64,000 bases of DNA from Allorhizobium ampelinum S4 (GTDB taxonomy: Bacteria; Pseudomonadota; Alphaproteobacteria; Rhizobiales; Rhizobiaceae), in NCBI RefSeq assembly GCF_000016285.1, contig NC_011989.1, positions 1,677,001 through 1,741,000 on the forward strand. Direction: 5' to 3'. Shown here in pieces: positions 17,100-26,743 of the stretch (position 1 is the first letter of the stretch; each line of letters starts with the position of its first letter). The position numbers were made by a program, and so were the translations under genes. The notes under the pieces are model-generated. The model worked only from the letters and a program-made list of their open reading frames with translations. It made no database searches and was not told the DNA's origin.

Positions 17100-19718
17100 A
17101 TGGCAGTACAATCCAGGATAACGGCATCGGTGCTGATTGCACTTGCAAATCTCGTTGCCGCACCATCCTTTGCCGCCTCTTATACTTCCGACACTCTCGC
17201 ACAAGGCCAGGATATTGCCGGCCGGACGCGGGCTATGTCGGCTGGCACAACACTTGACGGTCACGGGATCGTGCTGATGGCCCAGGCCGAGCCGCCGCCG
17301 GAAGAGCTGCCGAAGCAGAAAAAAAAGGGGCCGCCGGAAGAAGGCAAGCCGGGTGAGGAGCGCCCACCTGAGGCCGCAAAACCGCCGAAGGAAGAGAAAC
17401 GCCCTGAAGCGCCACCCGCTCGCAACGAAGCCCCGCCGCCTGCCCGAGAAGAAGCGCCTGCTCAACAGACCAGGCCAAAGCCTCCGGCAGCAATGGAAGC
17501 TCCTTCCGCTGAGCCGCCACCGCAGAAAAAACATGAAAAGCCGATGGAGCCAGCGATAGAGCCACAAAAGGCTCCCCCGCCGCCGAAAATGGAGCCGCCG
17601 AAAATGGCTGAGCCTCCAGCTGAACCGCAAGAAAAACCGGTGAAGCCGAAGAAGAACGAAGCTCAACCGCCTATGCCTCCTGGCGCTGAGCCGAAAGGCG
17701 CACCTACGCCGCCCGTTGGTGATCGCAGCATCGTACCTCAGCCTGGTACGCCGCAGCCCGGTACGCCAAAGGGCGAAGCGCAGCCCGTGAAACCGGAAGA
17801 CCAGAGACCGGCTGGCAAGAAGCCCGTTGCGAACCCTGCTGCTCAAAATCCGGCTGAACAAGTTCCGGCTGGAAAAGCCCCGGAAGGCCAGAAGCGTCCA
17901 AATCCGCAAGCGGAAGGTCAAGCCCCAGTAGGTCAAGCACCGGTAGGCCAACCACAGGAAGGCCAAAAGCCGCAAGCTCCACGGCCAGCCGAACCGGAAC
18001 CGCAAGCCAAGCCCGAACCCAAAACGACACCTGAACCTCAAGTAAAGCCGGTTGCGCCTAACGCGCCCGCTGAGCCCCCTTCGGGCAATCCGCCAGCAGG
18101 CAAGCCTCCAGCGCCTCCGGTTGCCGAACCGTCGTTGCCGGGTGGGCCGAAGCCGCCTGCCGAGGCGCCGGGCGCACCGAAGGCGCCGCAACCGCCCGTT
18201 CAGCCTGGCGCGCCTGCCGCACCACGTGCCGATGCTCCCATGCCACCACCGCCCGGTCCCGGCAATGATGAGGCTGGTAAGCCTCGCCCGGCGCTGTTGC
18301 CGCCAATGAACGCCACACAGTCTCGTGAGCAAGGTGGTCTTCCTGGCCAAGGCGGAAAGGGCGGGGCTCCTGGTCTGGGTGGTCAAGCCGGACAGAATGG
18401 ACAGCCGGGTCAGCCTGGACAACCCGGTCGGCCGGGAGCTCAGGGAGCTCCGGGAGCGCCTGATAATGCCGTGAGTGATCAGCAATTGCGTCCGCAATTG
18501 CCACCGCAGGAACAGGCACCGTTTACGCCGAAGGAATTGCAGCGTCTGCGGGCTTTGGCTGACAAGCCGTCGCAGACCAATGAAACCATTATCCTGCCGG
18601 TGGATCGCGGTGCGCCCGTGCTTGACAGCGACAAGGACAATAACTGGCGTCGTGGCATGTCCGAAGATCAGTTGCGCCGTCTGCGTCAGCAGGCCGATGA
18701 CCAGGATCGCTACGCTATCCCCGAAAGCGATGCTCAGGCTCAGCAGGACTATTACGGCAACCGTCCGCGCCCGGATATCCGCATCGAATCCATCGATCAA
18801 TATCAGGGCCGCCGTCTGCGCGATCAGCCGCAATTCACCTACCCTGACGATGTCCGCGTCGAGCGCAGCTTCGACGATGACCGCGAGGTGATGGATTATG
18901 GTGGCCAGATCGTCATCCGCAGCGACGACAACCGCCGCTTTGCCCAATATGGCCGCCCGCCGGTCTATGAGCAGGTGGATCACCAGCGTGTCCGCATCAC
19001 CGTCTTCAAGGAAAACGGCGATCGGATTGTCAGCCTGCGCAATCGCTATGGTCAGTTGATCCAGCGGTCGCGCATTGATGCCAATGGCGAGGAATATGTG
19101 CTGTTCTACTCGCCGGACCTCTACAGCGCCGACGACGACCGGCGCGTTGCCTACCGTGATCCGGGTGCGGATCTGCCCCCGATGCGCCTGCGGGTGCCGC
19201 TCAATGACTACATCATCGATGTCGGCAGTTCGCCTGACCGCGATTATTACAAGTTCATGGAGCAGCCGCCGGTAGAACCCGTCGAGCGTGTCTATACGAT
19301 TGACGAGGTTCGCAATTCCGCCCGTATCCGCGACAAGATGCGCCGTATCGACCTTGATACCGTGACGTTTGCGACTGGTAGCGCCGATATTTCCATGAAC
19401 CAGGCTGGTACCTTGAAAAAGGTTGCGGATGCCATTGTACGGGTGTTGAAGGACGATCCGGGCGAAACCTTCCTGATCGAGGGCCATACCGATGCTGTCG
19501 GTTCGGCTGAGTCAAACCTGGTGCTGTCAGACCGCAGAGCTGAGTCGGTCGCCAATGTCCTGACCCAGGTTTACGGTATTCCACCGGAAAACATGATCAC
19601 GCAGGGCTATGGCGAGCAGTTCCTCAAGGTGATGACCTATGGGCCGGAACAGCAGAACCGGCGCGTCACCGTTCGCCGTGTCACTCCGCTGGTGCGGCCG
19701 GTGCAGGCGGCACGCTGA
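17100..19718 (+). CDS. Large OmpA-family protein with Pro-rich and collagen-like linker
   Basis: An 872-residue envelope protein. A signal peptide (MAVQSRITASVLIALANLV...FAA, 1-26) is followed by about 350 residues rich in Pro, Ala, Glu, Lys and Gln, then a collagen-like Gly-X-Y stretch (about 412-454, with GQPGQPGQPGRPG). A middle domain with many DDR/RxxD motifs follows, and the C-terminal OmpA peptidoglycan-binding domain (about 743-864) has FATGSADIS and IEGHTDAVGSAESNLVLSDRRA. It probably spans the periplasm and anchors to peptidoglycan. ATG 17100 has GAGGA upstream; ATG 17076 is an alternative. The extreme composition makes a strong antisense ORF shadow. Confidence 0.85.
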   Translation: MAVQSRITASVLIALANLVAAPSFAASYTSDTLAQGQDIAGRTRAMSAGTTLDGHGIVLMAQAEPPPEELPKQKKKGPPEEGKPGEERPPEAAKPPKEEKRPEAPPARNEAPPPAREEAPAQQTRPKPPAAMEAPSAEPPPQKKHEKPMEPAIEPQKAPPPPKMEPPKMAEPPAEPQEKPVKPKKNEAQPPMPPGAEPKGAPTPPVGDRSIVPQPGTPQPGTPKGEAQPVKPEDQRPAGKKPVANPAAQNPAEQVPAGKAPEGQKRPNPQAEGQAPVGQAPVGQPQEGQKPQAPRPAEPEPQAKPEPKTTPEPQVKPVAPNAPAEPPSGNPPAGKPPAPPVAEPSLPGGPKPPAEAPGAPKAPQPPVQPGAPAAPRADAPMPPPPGPGNDEAGKPRPALLPPMNATQSREQGGLPGQGGKGGAPGLGGQAGQNGQPGQPGQPGRPGAQGAPGAPDNAVSDQQLRPQLPPQEQAPFTPKELQRLRALADKPSQTNETIILPVDRGAPVLDSDKDNNWRRGMSEDQLRRLRQQADDQDRYAIPESDAQAQQDYYGNRPRPDIRIESIDQYQGRRLRDQPQFTYPDDVRVERSFDDDREVMDYGGQIVIRSDDNRRFAQYGRPPVYEQVDHQRVRITVFKENGDRIVSLRNRYGQLIQRSRIDANGEEYVLFYSPDLYSADDDRRVAYRDPGADLPPMRLRVPLNDYIIDVGSSPDRDYYKFMEQPPVEPVERVYTIDEVRNSARIRDKMRRIDLDTVTFATGSADISMNQAGTLKKVADAIVRVLKDDPGETFLIEGHTDAVGSAESNLVLSDRRAESVANVLTQVYGIPPENMITQGYGEQFLKVMTYGPEQQNRRVTVRRVTPLVRPVQAAR

Positions 19719-19737
19719 TAATACTCGGATATCATCA

Positions 19738-19763
19738 ATGCCGCCGGAGCGATCCGGCGGCAT
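19738..19763 (+). terminator. Terminator after the OmpA-family gene
   Basis: ATGCCGCCGG and CCGGCGGCAT make a 10-bp stem with an AGCGAT loop followed by TTTTTATTT. This is a textbook Rho-independent terminator for the plus-strand gene, placed just before the convergent mobB stop. Confidence 0.9.
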
Positions 19764-19765
19764 TT

Positions 19766-20293
19766 TTATTTGCAAAGACCGGTAGCCGAGGCGATGAAAT
19801 CAGCAATTGCCGTTGTGTCGTCAAGATTGAAGACCGGCAGTTCTGTGTCGGTGATCTGATGATCGGCGGCAATGGCGACGATATGCGGATCATCAGGGGC
19901 AAGCGGCGCGCCGTTCTTTGCGTCCAGGCGTCGCGCCTCGATTTTCGGGATGGCCTCGCGTTTATAGCCTTCGATCAACACGAGATCGCAGGGTGTCAGC
20001 CGGTGCAAAATGTCATTGAGACCAGGTTCGGGGCTTCCCCGCAGCTCATGCATGATGGCAAAGCGCGTGCCTGAGACAATGGCGACTTCCGCCGCACCGG
20101 CCTGACGGTGCCGGTGGCTGTCGGCACCCGGCTTGTCGATATCGAAATCATGATGGGCGTGTTTGACCGTGGAAATCCTGAACCCACGCTGCGTGAATTC
20201 GGCAACCAGCCGCTCGGTCAGCCCCGTCTTGCCAGAATTCTTCCAGCCGGAAATGCCGAATACCCTTTGAGGAACGCGATCATTTGATGTCAT
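19766..20293 (-). CDS. mobB: Molybdopterin-guanine dinucleotide biosynthesis protein B
   Basis: A 175-residue GTP-binding adaptor that helps MobA make the guanine dinucleotide form of the molybdenum cofactor. The P-loop GWKNSGKT is at 16-23, followed by STVKHAHHDFDIDKPGADSHRHRQAG (family signature) and VLIEGYKREAIPKIE. ATG 20293 lies inside the end of mobA (14-base overlap), so translation is coupled. Longer in-frame readings into mobA are rejected because they add unrelated residues. Confidence 0.93.
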   Translation of the reverse strand: MTSNDRVPQRVFGISGWKNSGKTGLTERLVAEFTQRGFRISTVKHAHHDFDIDKPGADSHRHRQAGAAEVAIVSGTRFAIMHELRGSPEPGLNDILHRLTPCDLVLIEGYKREAIPKIEARRLDAKNGAPLAPDDPHIVAIAADHQITDTELPVFNLDDTTAIADFIASATGLCK

Positions 20294-20921
20294 GAGACAG
20301 GGCCTTGAGATAGATTTCCGCCCGGGCCAGATCATCCGGGCTGTTGACGTTGAAAAATGGATCAAGCGGGCCGTGCGTGGTTTCAATGGCCTGAAATTCG
20401 ACCTCGATACACTGTTGATCCTGAACAAAGTACATGAGCTTGCGATTATCGGGCGTGTTCAACCAATCCTCGATTGTCTCCTTCAACGCGACCGGCCAGA
20501 GGCCGATGACCGGGTGAACCCGCCCGAGCGAACGCGCCAGCACGACGGTTTTGTCGTTGGTTGCCATGGACAGCAGACGCTGCGTCAGATCCGCCGGTAG
20601 GAAGGGCGTATCGATGGGGGCGACCAGCACATGGCTGGAGGATGAGACCTGCCGGGCAAATTCCATGGCGCGGGCAATACCTGCCAACGGCCCGGCGTAA
20701 CCAAGGATCGTGTCGCCGATCCGGGGGAGATGGGTGACGAGGGTGGGTTGGTTGCTGTTGACGGCGAGGTTGCCGACCTGTGGTGACAGCCGGTTTGCAA
20801 CATGGTCCAGCAGAGTAAGGCCTGCCATAACAGTGGTTGCCTTATCCGCGCCCATGCGGCGCGACAGTCCACCGGCCAGAATGACGCCGGGAAGGTCGGT
20901 TGGTGTTGCCGTGGCTCCCAT
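20280..20921 (-). CDS. mobA: Molybdenum cofactor guanylyltransferase MobA
   Basis: A 213-residue nucleotidyltransferase that joins GMP to molybdopterin. The signature LAGGLSRRMGADKA (about 15-28) and the later VAPIDTPFLP and FFNVNSPDDL motifs are all present. ATG 20921 is chosen because AGGGAA lies about five bases upstream; a TTG at 20939 would add six residues. It sits between the EamA gene (14 bases) and mobB (overlap), in one minus-strand run that begins at moaA. Confidence 0.93.
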   Translation of the reverse strand: MGATATPTDLPGVILAGGLSRRMGADKATTVMAGLTLLDHVANRLSPQVGNLAVNSNQPTLVTHLPRIGDTILGYAGPLAGIARAMEFARQVSSSSHVLVAPIDTPFLPADLTQRLLSMATNDKTVVLARSLGRVHPVIGLWPVALKETIEDWLNTPDNRKLMYFVQDQQCIEVEFQAIETTHGPLDPFFNVNSPDDLARAEIYLKALSHDIK

Positions 20922-20935
20922 GGCGTTCCCTAGTT

Positions 20936-21829
20936 TCAAACCGCTAGCGCGCTGGCATCGCGGATTTTCCGCAGCCGTTCACGGTGGAACGTATAAAGGC
21001 CCGATCCGACCACGACGGCCATGCCCAGCAGCATCCAGGGGTCCGGCCATTCATGAAACACCAGAATGCCAAGGCCGATGGCCCAGAGCAGGCCCGAATA
21101 GCGGAAGGGTGCGATGAAGGAAATATCTGCGGTGCGCATGGCGAGAATGATGCATTGATAGCCGACGAACATCAAGATGGCGGCACAGATCAGTATCCCG
21201 ACAGACGGAAGCGAGAGCGGCTGCCAGCCTCCCTGGAACGGGATGAGCGCCGCCCCGGCCAGCCCGTTACCGGCGGCGGTCATCAGGGTGATGACGATGG
21301 AAGGCGTGGCCCTGTCGATCCGTGTCGTCACCAGATCGCGGGTGGCGGCGAAAAACACGCTGCCCAGCACGTAGAGCGCTGACAGGGTAAAGCCTTCCGG
21401 ACCGGGTCGAATGATGATCATAACCCCGATAAAGCCAGCGATAATGGCAAGCCAGCGCCGCCAGCCGACCGGCTCGCGCAGAAACACCGCAGCACCAAGC
21501 GTGACGGCCAGCGGCAGCGATTGCAGGATGGAGGCGGCATTGGCGAGCGGGATGGCAGACAGCGCCGTGAGATAGGTGATCGAGGCCAGAATCTCACACA
21601 GCACGCGGGTCATGATCAGCGGATTGCCGAGCAGTTTCGGGGACATCACGGCGCGGGCCTGACGGGCGATGCAATAGACCAGAAGCGTGGTCAGCGCGCC
21701 GCGCACCAGCATGATCTGTCCAACGCTCATCACCTCGGTCAGCGATTTCGACAGGGCGTCGTTGATGGTGAAGCCAGCCATGGCCGCAGCCATGAACATT
21801 GCGCCCTTCATGTTTCGGGTCAGCACCAT
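20936..21829 (-). CDS. EamA/DMT-family transporter within the moa/mob run
   Basis: A 297-residue inner-membrane protein with about ten helices in two EamA repeats (FTINDALSKSL...GQIMLVRG, ASILQSLPLAVTLGAAVFLREPVG, then FIAPFRYSGLLWAIGLGILVFHEWP). It belongs to the drug/metabolite transporter superfamily; the substrate is unknown. Its stop lies 14 bases before mobA, so it is probably co-transcribed with mobA and mobB. ATG 21829 is preferred over an upstream TTG at 21847. A role in cofactor traffic is not supported by anything beyond position. Confidence 0.82.
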   Translation of the reverse strand: MVLTRNMKGAMFMAAAMAGFTINDALSKSLTEVMSVGQIMLVRGALTTLLVYCIARQARAVMSPKLLGNPLIMTRVLCEILASITYLTALSAIPLANAASILQSLPLAVTLGAAVFLREPVGWRRWLAIIAGFIGVMIIIRPGPEGFTLSALYVLGSVFFAATRDLVTTRIDRATPSIVITLMTAAGNGLAGAALIPFQGGWQPLSLPSVGILICAAILMFVGYQCIILAMRTADISFIAPFRYSGLLWAIGLGILVFHEWPDPWMLLGMAVVVGSGLYTFHRERLRKIRDASALAV

Positions 21830-21931
21830 CGAGTAAAAGCTTTCCAAACAGTCCGCCCGGACAGATCGCCCGGGCTTGGATGCGGTGTTCTATCCAGAAA
21901 ACCAATAGATGCAAAGGTTTGAAAATACCTG

Positions 21932-23035
21932 TTAACCGCCGGTAACGCTCATATGGCGCGACACGGCGGGGCGGCGGGTGGTGCGGTCGATGATGAAATC
22001 ATGACCCTTGGGCTTGCGCAGGATTGCCTCATCAATGGCCGAAGACAGCAGTGCGTCATCCTCGCTGGCCCGCAAGGCGGCCCGAAGATCCGCCGCATCG
22101 TTCTGGCCGAGACACATATAAAGCGTGCCGGTGCAGGTGAGGCGAACGCGGTTGCAGCTCTCGCAGAAATTATGCGTGAGCGGGGTGATCAGCCCAAGCC
22201 TGCCACCGGTTTCCTCGACGCGTAGATAACGGGCCGGGCCGCCAGTCTGATAGTCGAGATCCTGGAGGGTGAAATGCTCTGACAATCCTTGCCGGACCTC
22301 GGAAAGTGGCAAATAGCGGTCGGTGCGGTCTTCGTCGATCTCGCCCATCGGCATGGTTTCGATCAGCGTCAGATCCATACCCCGGCCATGGGCAAAGCGC
22401 ATCAGATCCGGAAGTTCTTCCTCATTGAAACCTTTCAGAGCGACCGCATTGATCTTGATGTGAATGCCCGCCGCCTGGGCCGCATCGATACCCTTCATGA
22501 CCTGGGAGAGATCGCCCCAGCGGGTGATGGTACGGAATTTCTGCGCATCCAGCGTATCCAGCGAAACGTTGATGCGGCGCACGCCAGCATCAGCCAGTTC
22601 GGCTGCGTGGCGGGCGAGCTGCGACCCATTGGTGGTCAGCGTCAATTCCTCCAGCGCGCCGTTTTGCAAGTGGCGTGACAGGCTGCGGACCAGGAACATG
22701 ATATTCTTGCGCACCAGCGGTTCACCACCGGTCAGACGCAGCTTTCGCACACCCTTGGCAATGAAGGCACTACAGAGCCGGTCCAGCTCCTCCAGTGTCA
22801 GCAAATCCTTTTTCGGCAAAAAACTCATGTTTTCCGCCATGCAATAGGTGCAGCGGAAATCGCAGCGGTCCGTCACCGATACCCGCAGATAGGTGACGGC
22901 CCGACCGAAGGGATCGATCATTTTGTCTGGCATCTGCACTGGCTGTAGACCGGTATGGGCCTGCAAGGTCTGATTTTCCTGCAAGTTTGGCGCCGGCTGG
23001 TGCAGGCGGGGGGCATAATCCAAGCGAACCTCCAT
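21932..23035 (-). CDS. moaA: GTP 3',8-cyclase MoaA
   Basis: A 367-residue radical SAM enzyme that carries out the first step of molybdenum cofactor synthesis, from GTP to the cyclic precursor. The N-terminal [4Fe-4S] motif CDFRCTYC uses C58, C62 and C65; the C-terminal cluster lies in the [14 protein letters not shown] segment. The protein ends in GG as in classical MoaA, which the family needs for activity. About 38 N-terminal residues precede the conserved start; an internal Met39 is a possible alternative start. It heads a minus-strand run with EamA, mobA and mobB. Confidence 0.94.
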   Translation of the reverse strand: MEVRLDYAPRLHQPAPNLQENQTLQAHTGLQPVQMPDKMIDPFGRAVTYLRVSVTDRCDFRCTYCMAENMSFLPKKDLLTLEELDRLCSAFIAKGVRKLRLTGGEPLVRKNIMFLVRSLSRHLQNGALEELTLTTNGSQLARHAAELADAGVRRINVSLDTLDAQKFRTITRWGDLSQVMKGIDAAQAAGIHIKINAVALKGFNEEELPDLMRFAHGRGMDLTLIETMPMGEIDEDRTDRYLPLSEVRQGLSEHFTLQDLDYQTGGPARYLRVEETGGRLGLITPLTHNFCESCNRVRLTCTGTLYMCLGQNDAADLRAALRASEDDALLSSAIDEAILRKPKGHDFIIDRTTRRPAVSRHMSVTGG

Positions 23036-23375
23036 GATTGCTCACTAATCTGGTGCGCGCATTGCGATCCGTCAAGCAAGGCAACAGGCTGGACGACTGG
23101 AATATGTTGGATCGCACTGAATCGGGTGATACAGCATCAGACCGAAAAGTGCGAAGCGGTTTTCGGATCATCTGATGCGAAGAGGAAAATGATCAGACCC
23201 GAAAAGTGCGAAGCGGTTTCGAGCTATTGCAGAAAAAGTGCGCAGCGGTTTTGCGTCCGCAATGGCGGCAAGGATGTTCATCTGATGCGACGCGGGAATC
23301 GATCAGACCGAAAAGTGCGAAGCGGTTTGCTCGGATTGTGTCGCAGGCGGTACTTTAAAATATGACAGGGAGAAT
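23036..23375. repeat. Intergenic stretch with four copies of a short palindromic repeat
   Basis: This 340-base stretch between moaA and the DUF971 gene holds no gene. It contains four copies of a core like GAAAAGTGCGAAGCGGTTT at about 23140-23163, 23196-23219, 23231-23252 and 23306-23328. Two copies (2 and 4) lie within a larger unit that starts with CATCTGATGCGA and contains GATCAGACC. The copies flanked by CCG...CGG are imperfect palindromes (CCGAAAA...TTTTCGG). All are in the same orientation. Function is not known; it looks like a family of short interspersed palindromic elements. Confidence 0.75.
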
Positions 23376-23741
23376 GTGGTGAGCGAAGTTTGGCCGAAGG
23401 AAATCAGGGTGTCACCGGATCGGCGGCTTTTGACGCTGGTTTTCGATAATGGGGAAAGCATCAGTTTGGCGGCGGAGATGCTCCGGGTGCTTTCGCCGTC
23501 CGCAGAGGTGCAGGGCCATGGGCCGGGCCAGAAGATCACCGTGCCCGGCAAGCGCAATGTGACGATTGCCAAGCTTATTCCGACCGGTAATTATGCGGTA
23601 CGGATCGGTTTTGACGATGGTCACGATACCGGCATCTTCACCTGGGCCTATTTGCGGGAACTTGGGCAAAGCGGTGAGACGAAGTTTGGGGAGTATCTGC
23701 GCGACGTCGAGGCAAAGGGCCTGTCGCGCGATAAGCTTTAG
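23376..23741 (+). CDS. DUF971-domain protein
   Basis: A 121-residue protein with the DUF971 domain (also the N-terminal domain of gamma-butyrobetaine hydroxylase). It starts WPKEIRVSPDRRLLTLVFDNGESISLAAEMLRVLSPSAEVQGHG and ends DDGHDTGIFTWAYLRELG. Similar proteins sit near Fe-S carrier or MoaA genes and may bind metal, but no activity is known. GTG 23376 has GGGAG upstream; a second GTG follows at once. It is divergent from moaA across the repeat-rich spacer. Confidence 0.85.
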   Translation: MVSEVWPKEIRVSPDRRLLTLVFDNGESISLAAEMLRVLSPSAEVQGHGPGQKITVPGKRNVTIAKLIPTGNYAVRIGFDDGHDTGIFTWAYLRELGQSGETKFGEYLRDVEAKGLSRDKL

Positions 23742-23759
23742 GTGCTTTTATACCAGCTC

Positions 23760-24827
23760 TCACCCCTTGTAGATCAGCCAGCCCTTGGCGAAATCCTTGC
23801 GCATGCCCGGTTCAAACGGCCTGCTGCAATTGCGCCCGGCATTCTTTGCGCAGTACAGGGCGATATCGCTGCGGCTATAAAGTTCGCCGGGGTCCTGGCA
23901 ATTGGCGGCCAGGGCAAAGCCGATGGAGACCGTGACCGGACCGTAATTGACGCCGGTGCGGGAGTTGCGAAACAGGGTGTTTTCCAGATTGGTGCGGATC
24001 CGTTCACACAGCCCGAACACTTCGGTATCCGGCATGCCCTCAACGATGATGGCGAATTCCTCACCACCCGCCCGTGCCACGAAGGCATCACGCGGTGCAT
24101 TGGCACGGATGACGCCCGCAACGGTCGCCAGGATCTTGTCGCCGACCGGATGGCCGAATGTATCGTTTATCTTCTTGAAATGGTCGATATCGATCAGCAT
24201 GAGCGACGTTGCTGTCAGTGTCGAGGGATAGTTGAAGAGGCCAGCCATGCGTTCATCAAAGGCGCGGCGATTGGCAAGCCGGGTCAACGAATCGGTGTTG
24301 GCGATTCGCTTGTATTCGTCCAGTTCACGCCGCACGGCATCCATTTCAACGGATTTCTGGGTAAAGCTCTCGGCAGTCTTTTCGCCATGGGCCAGGGTAT
24401 CGTCTGTTGCCCGCGTCAGGAGTGCGATGGCATTGCGCAGCAACTCGACACTGCCGCTGCTCTTGGCGTTGATGCGCGAACAGGTTTCATCCAGCAACTT
24501 GTTATAGGTCTCGAGCGAACTTTGCTCCTGCTTCATCAGCCGCAGCAGATTGTCCAGTTCCGAAACCAGCCTTGAATGGGCATTTTCGATGATGCGGTTG
24601 GAATTGTGGCCGAAAAATTCCTCGGCAATCCGGTCGAGGTCATCCTGGGTGGCACGGCTTCCAAGAGCGGTGACCCTGCGGGTCAGAACCGGGTTGGACC
24701 CGATATAGGCCTCATAGAACAGCTCGTAATTTCTTGGCAGCGGCGAAATGCCCATAGAGCGCATCGCAAAGGAAATTTGCGTTGCGATATCGAGCCCCTG
24801 CGATCGCGCCAATGTTGCGGTGTTCAT
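23760..24827 (-). CDS. Diguanylate cyclase (GGDEF domain)
   Basis: A 355-residue cytoplasmic protein. Residues 1-175 are helical with no clear sensor motif; the C-terminal 170 residues are a GGDEF domain containing DSLTRLANRRAFDERM, the substrate loop LMLIDIDHFKKINDTFGHPVGD and the active site GGEEF at about 250-254. It should make cyclic di-GMP from two GTP. The order and spacing of GGDEF elements are complete. No receiver or membrane part is seen, so what controls it is unknown. It is convergent with the DUF971 gene, with 18 bases between stops. Confidence 0.9.
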   Translation of the reverse strand: MNTATLARSQGLDIATQISFAMRSMGISPLPRNYELFYEAYIGSNPVLTRRVTALGSRATQDDLDRIAEEFFGHNSNRIIENAHSRLVSELDNLLRLMKQEQSSLETYNKLLDETCSRINAKSSGSVELLRNAIALLTRATDDTLAHGEKTAESFTQKSVEMDAVRRELDEYKRIANTDSLTRLANRRAFDERMAGLFNYPSTLTATSLMLIDIDHFKKINDTFGHPVGDKILATVAGVIRANAPRDAFVARAGGEEFAIIVEGMPDTEVFGLCERIRTNLENTLFRNSRTGVNYGPVTVSIGFALAANCQDPGELYSRSDIALYCAKNAGRNCSRPFEPGMRKDFAKGWLIYKG

Positions 24828-24964
24828 CCTGCTAGCCCCATCCGATAATCCCCACTCAGGATTAGGGCTGAATGGTGAGCAAATATTTAAAACAATAAGT
24901 AAAGAACGCCGGTAATTGTAAAATTGATATTTATTATATGAAAATCCACAGTAAACTATCGTAG

Positions 24965-25002
24965 TCCACGTGCAAAGCCAAATTGTTGCCTTTGCACGTG
25001 GA
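24965..25002 (-). terminator. Hairpin downstream of fumA
   Basis: TCCACGTGCAAAG and CTTTGCACGTGGA form a perfect 13-bp stem around a 12-base loop just after the fumarase stop (25011, minus strand). There is no clear T tract on either side, so it may be a stability or regulatory hairpin rather than a terminator. Confidence 0.5.
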
Positions 25003-25010
25003 TTAAACGA

Positions 25011-26615
25011 TCAGAGGTTGAATTCCTGGAAGAAATCGTTGCCCTTGTCGTCAGTGACGATGAAGGCCGGAAAGTTTTCGACCTCGATCTTCCAGACGGC
25101 TTCCATGCCGAGTTCCGGATATTCCAGCACTTCAACATGGCGGATGCAGTCCTGGGCAAGCCGGGCTGCCGGGCCACCGATGGAGCCGAGGTAGAAACCA
25201 CCATGGGTCTTGCAGGCTTCACGTACGGCGCGTGAGCGATTGCCCTTGGCCAGCATGACCATGGAACCGCCAAACGACTGGAACTGGTCCACATAGCTAT
25301 CCATACGGCCAGCCGTGGTTGGACCGAAGGAACCGGAGGCAAAGCCTTCCGGCGTCTTGGCGGGACCGGCATAATAGACCGGATGGTTTTTCATATAGTC
25401 TGGCATGCCTTCGCCGTTTTCGAGCCGTTCGCGGATCTTGGAATGCGCCAGATCGCGGGCGACGATGATCGTGCCGGTCAGCGACAGCCGGGTCTTGACG
25501 GGATGCTTCGTCAGTTCGGCCAGGATGGCGCTCATTGGCTGGTTAAGGTCGATGCTGACCGTGGAGGAGGAGAGGGCGGCCTCATCGATGTCAGGCATGT
25601 ATTTCGACGGATCGGTTTCCAGCTGCTCGATAAAGATCCCGTCGCGGGTAATCTTGCCCATTGCCTGACGGTCGGCGGAACACGAGACACCAAGGCCAAT
25701 CGGCAGCGAGGCGCCATGGCGCGGCAGCCGGATGACCCGCACGTCATGACAGAAATATTTGCCGCCGAACTGGGCGCCGACGCCGAGCGATTGCGTCAGC
25801 TTGTGGATTTCCTGTTCCATCTCGATATCACGGAAGGCGTGGCCGCTTTCGGAACCTTCGGTGGGCAGGGCATCGAGATAGCGGGCCGAGGCGAGCTTCA
25901 CCGTCTTCAGGTTCATTTCCGCCGAAAGCCCGCCGATGACGATCGCCAGATGGTAGGGGGGACAGGCTGCCGTGCCGAGCGACAGGATTTTGTCCTTCAG
26001 GAAATCGATCATTCGGTCATGGGTCAGCAGCGAAGGCGTGCCCTGGTAAAGGAAGGTCTTGTTGGCCGAACCGCCGCCCTTGGCCATGAACAGGAATTTA
26101 TAGGCATCCTCGCCCTCTTCATAGAGATCGATCTGGGCGGGCAGGTTTGTCTTGGTGTTCTTTTCCTCGAACATTTTCAAGGGCGCCAGCTGCGAATAGC
26201 GCAGGTTACGCTTTTCATAGGCATCGCGCACGCCATGGGCCAAAGCCTCATAATCGCCGCCATCCGTCCAGACGCGGCGGCCCTTCTTGCCCATGACGAT
26301 GGCGGTGCCGGTATCCTGGCACATCGGTAGCACACCGCCAGCAGCGATATTGGCGTTTTTCAACAGGTCATAGGCCACGAAACGGTCATTGTCGGTGGCT
26401 TCCGGGTCCTGGAGAATGGAGGCCAATTGCTTGAGATGGCCCGGACGCAGTAGGTGGTTGATGTCGGAAAGCGCGGTTTCGGCCAGAAGCCGCAGGCCCT
26501 CCGGATCAACGGTCAGGATCTCCTGGCCCTTGAAGGTTTCGACCGAGACGTAATCGGCGGTCAGTTTGCGGTAGGGAGTCGTGTCTTCGCCAAGGGGAAA
26601 GAGATCGTCAGCCAT
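25011..26615 (-). CDS. fumA: Class I fumarate hydratase (Fe-S)
   Basis: A 534-residue iron-sulfur fumarase that converts fumarate to malate in the TCA cycle. Candidate cluster cysteines lie in [20 protein letters not shown] and GVSCSADRQ, all family-typical. The N- and C-terminal halves of the bacterial single-chain class I enzyme are joined. ATG 26615 is chosen because the protein then begins MADDLFPL; a longer frame from 26681 is unsupported. It lies 129 bases downstream of fumC on the same strand, so two unrelated fumarases are neighbours. Confidence 0.93.
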   Translation of the reverse strand: MADDLFPLGEDTTPYRKLTADYVSVETFKGQEILTVDPEGLRLLAETALSDINHLLRPGHLKQLASILQDPEATDNDRFVAYDLLKNANIAAGGVLPMCQDTGTAIVMGKKGRRVWTDGGDYEALAHGVRDAYEKRNLRYSQLAPLKMFEEKNTKTNLPAQIDLYEEGEDAYKFLFMAKGGGSANKTFLYQGTPSLLTHDRMIDFLKDKILSLGTAACPPYHLAIVIGGLSAEMNLKTVKLASARYLDALPTEGSESGHAFRDIEMEQEIHKLTQSLGVGAQFGGKYFCHDVRVIRLPRHGASLPIGLGVSCSADRQAMGKITRDGIFIEQLETDPSKYMPDIDEAALSSSTVSIDLNQPMSAILAELTKHPVKTRLSLTGTIIVARDLAHSKIRERLENGEGMPDYMKNHPVYYAGPAKTPEGFASGSFGPTTAGRMDSYVDQFQSFGGSMVMLAKGNRSRAVREACKTHGGFYLGSIGGPAARLAQDCIRHVEVLEYPELGMEAVWKIEVENFPAFIVTDDKGNDFFQEFNL

Positions 26616-26743
26616 CGAAGGAGCCTTTTTGCCAAACGGATTTTCGGCATTTGGTCTAGTTCGGCGACGCACAGTTTGCAAATGATTCTAAAGTGGAGGT
26701 TGCGACGCAACATTTTGCGCCGCAACGACATTGCATATAGGTT

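Noticed and set aside
17043..19487. 814-codon open frame on the minus strand over the OmpA-family gene
   Set aside because: It is a shadow made by the low-complexity Pro/Ala-rich DNA. The plus frame has a signal peptide and an OmpA domain, while the minus frame shows no domain and a Leu/Arg-heavy pattern typical of antisense frames.
23140..23328. Repeat cluster considered as a CRISPR array
   Set aside because: There are only four uneven copies with irregular spacing, no leader and no cas genes.
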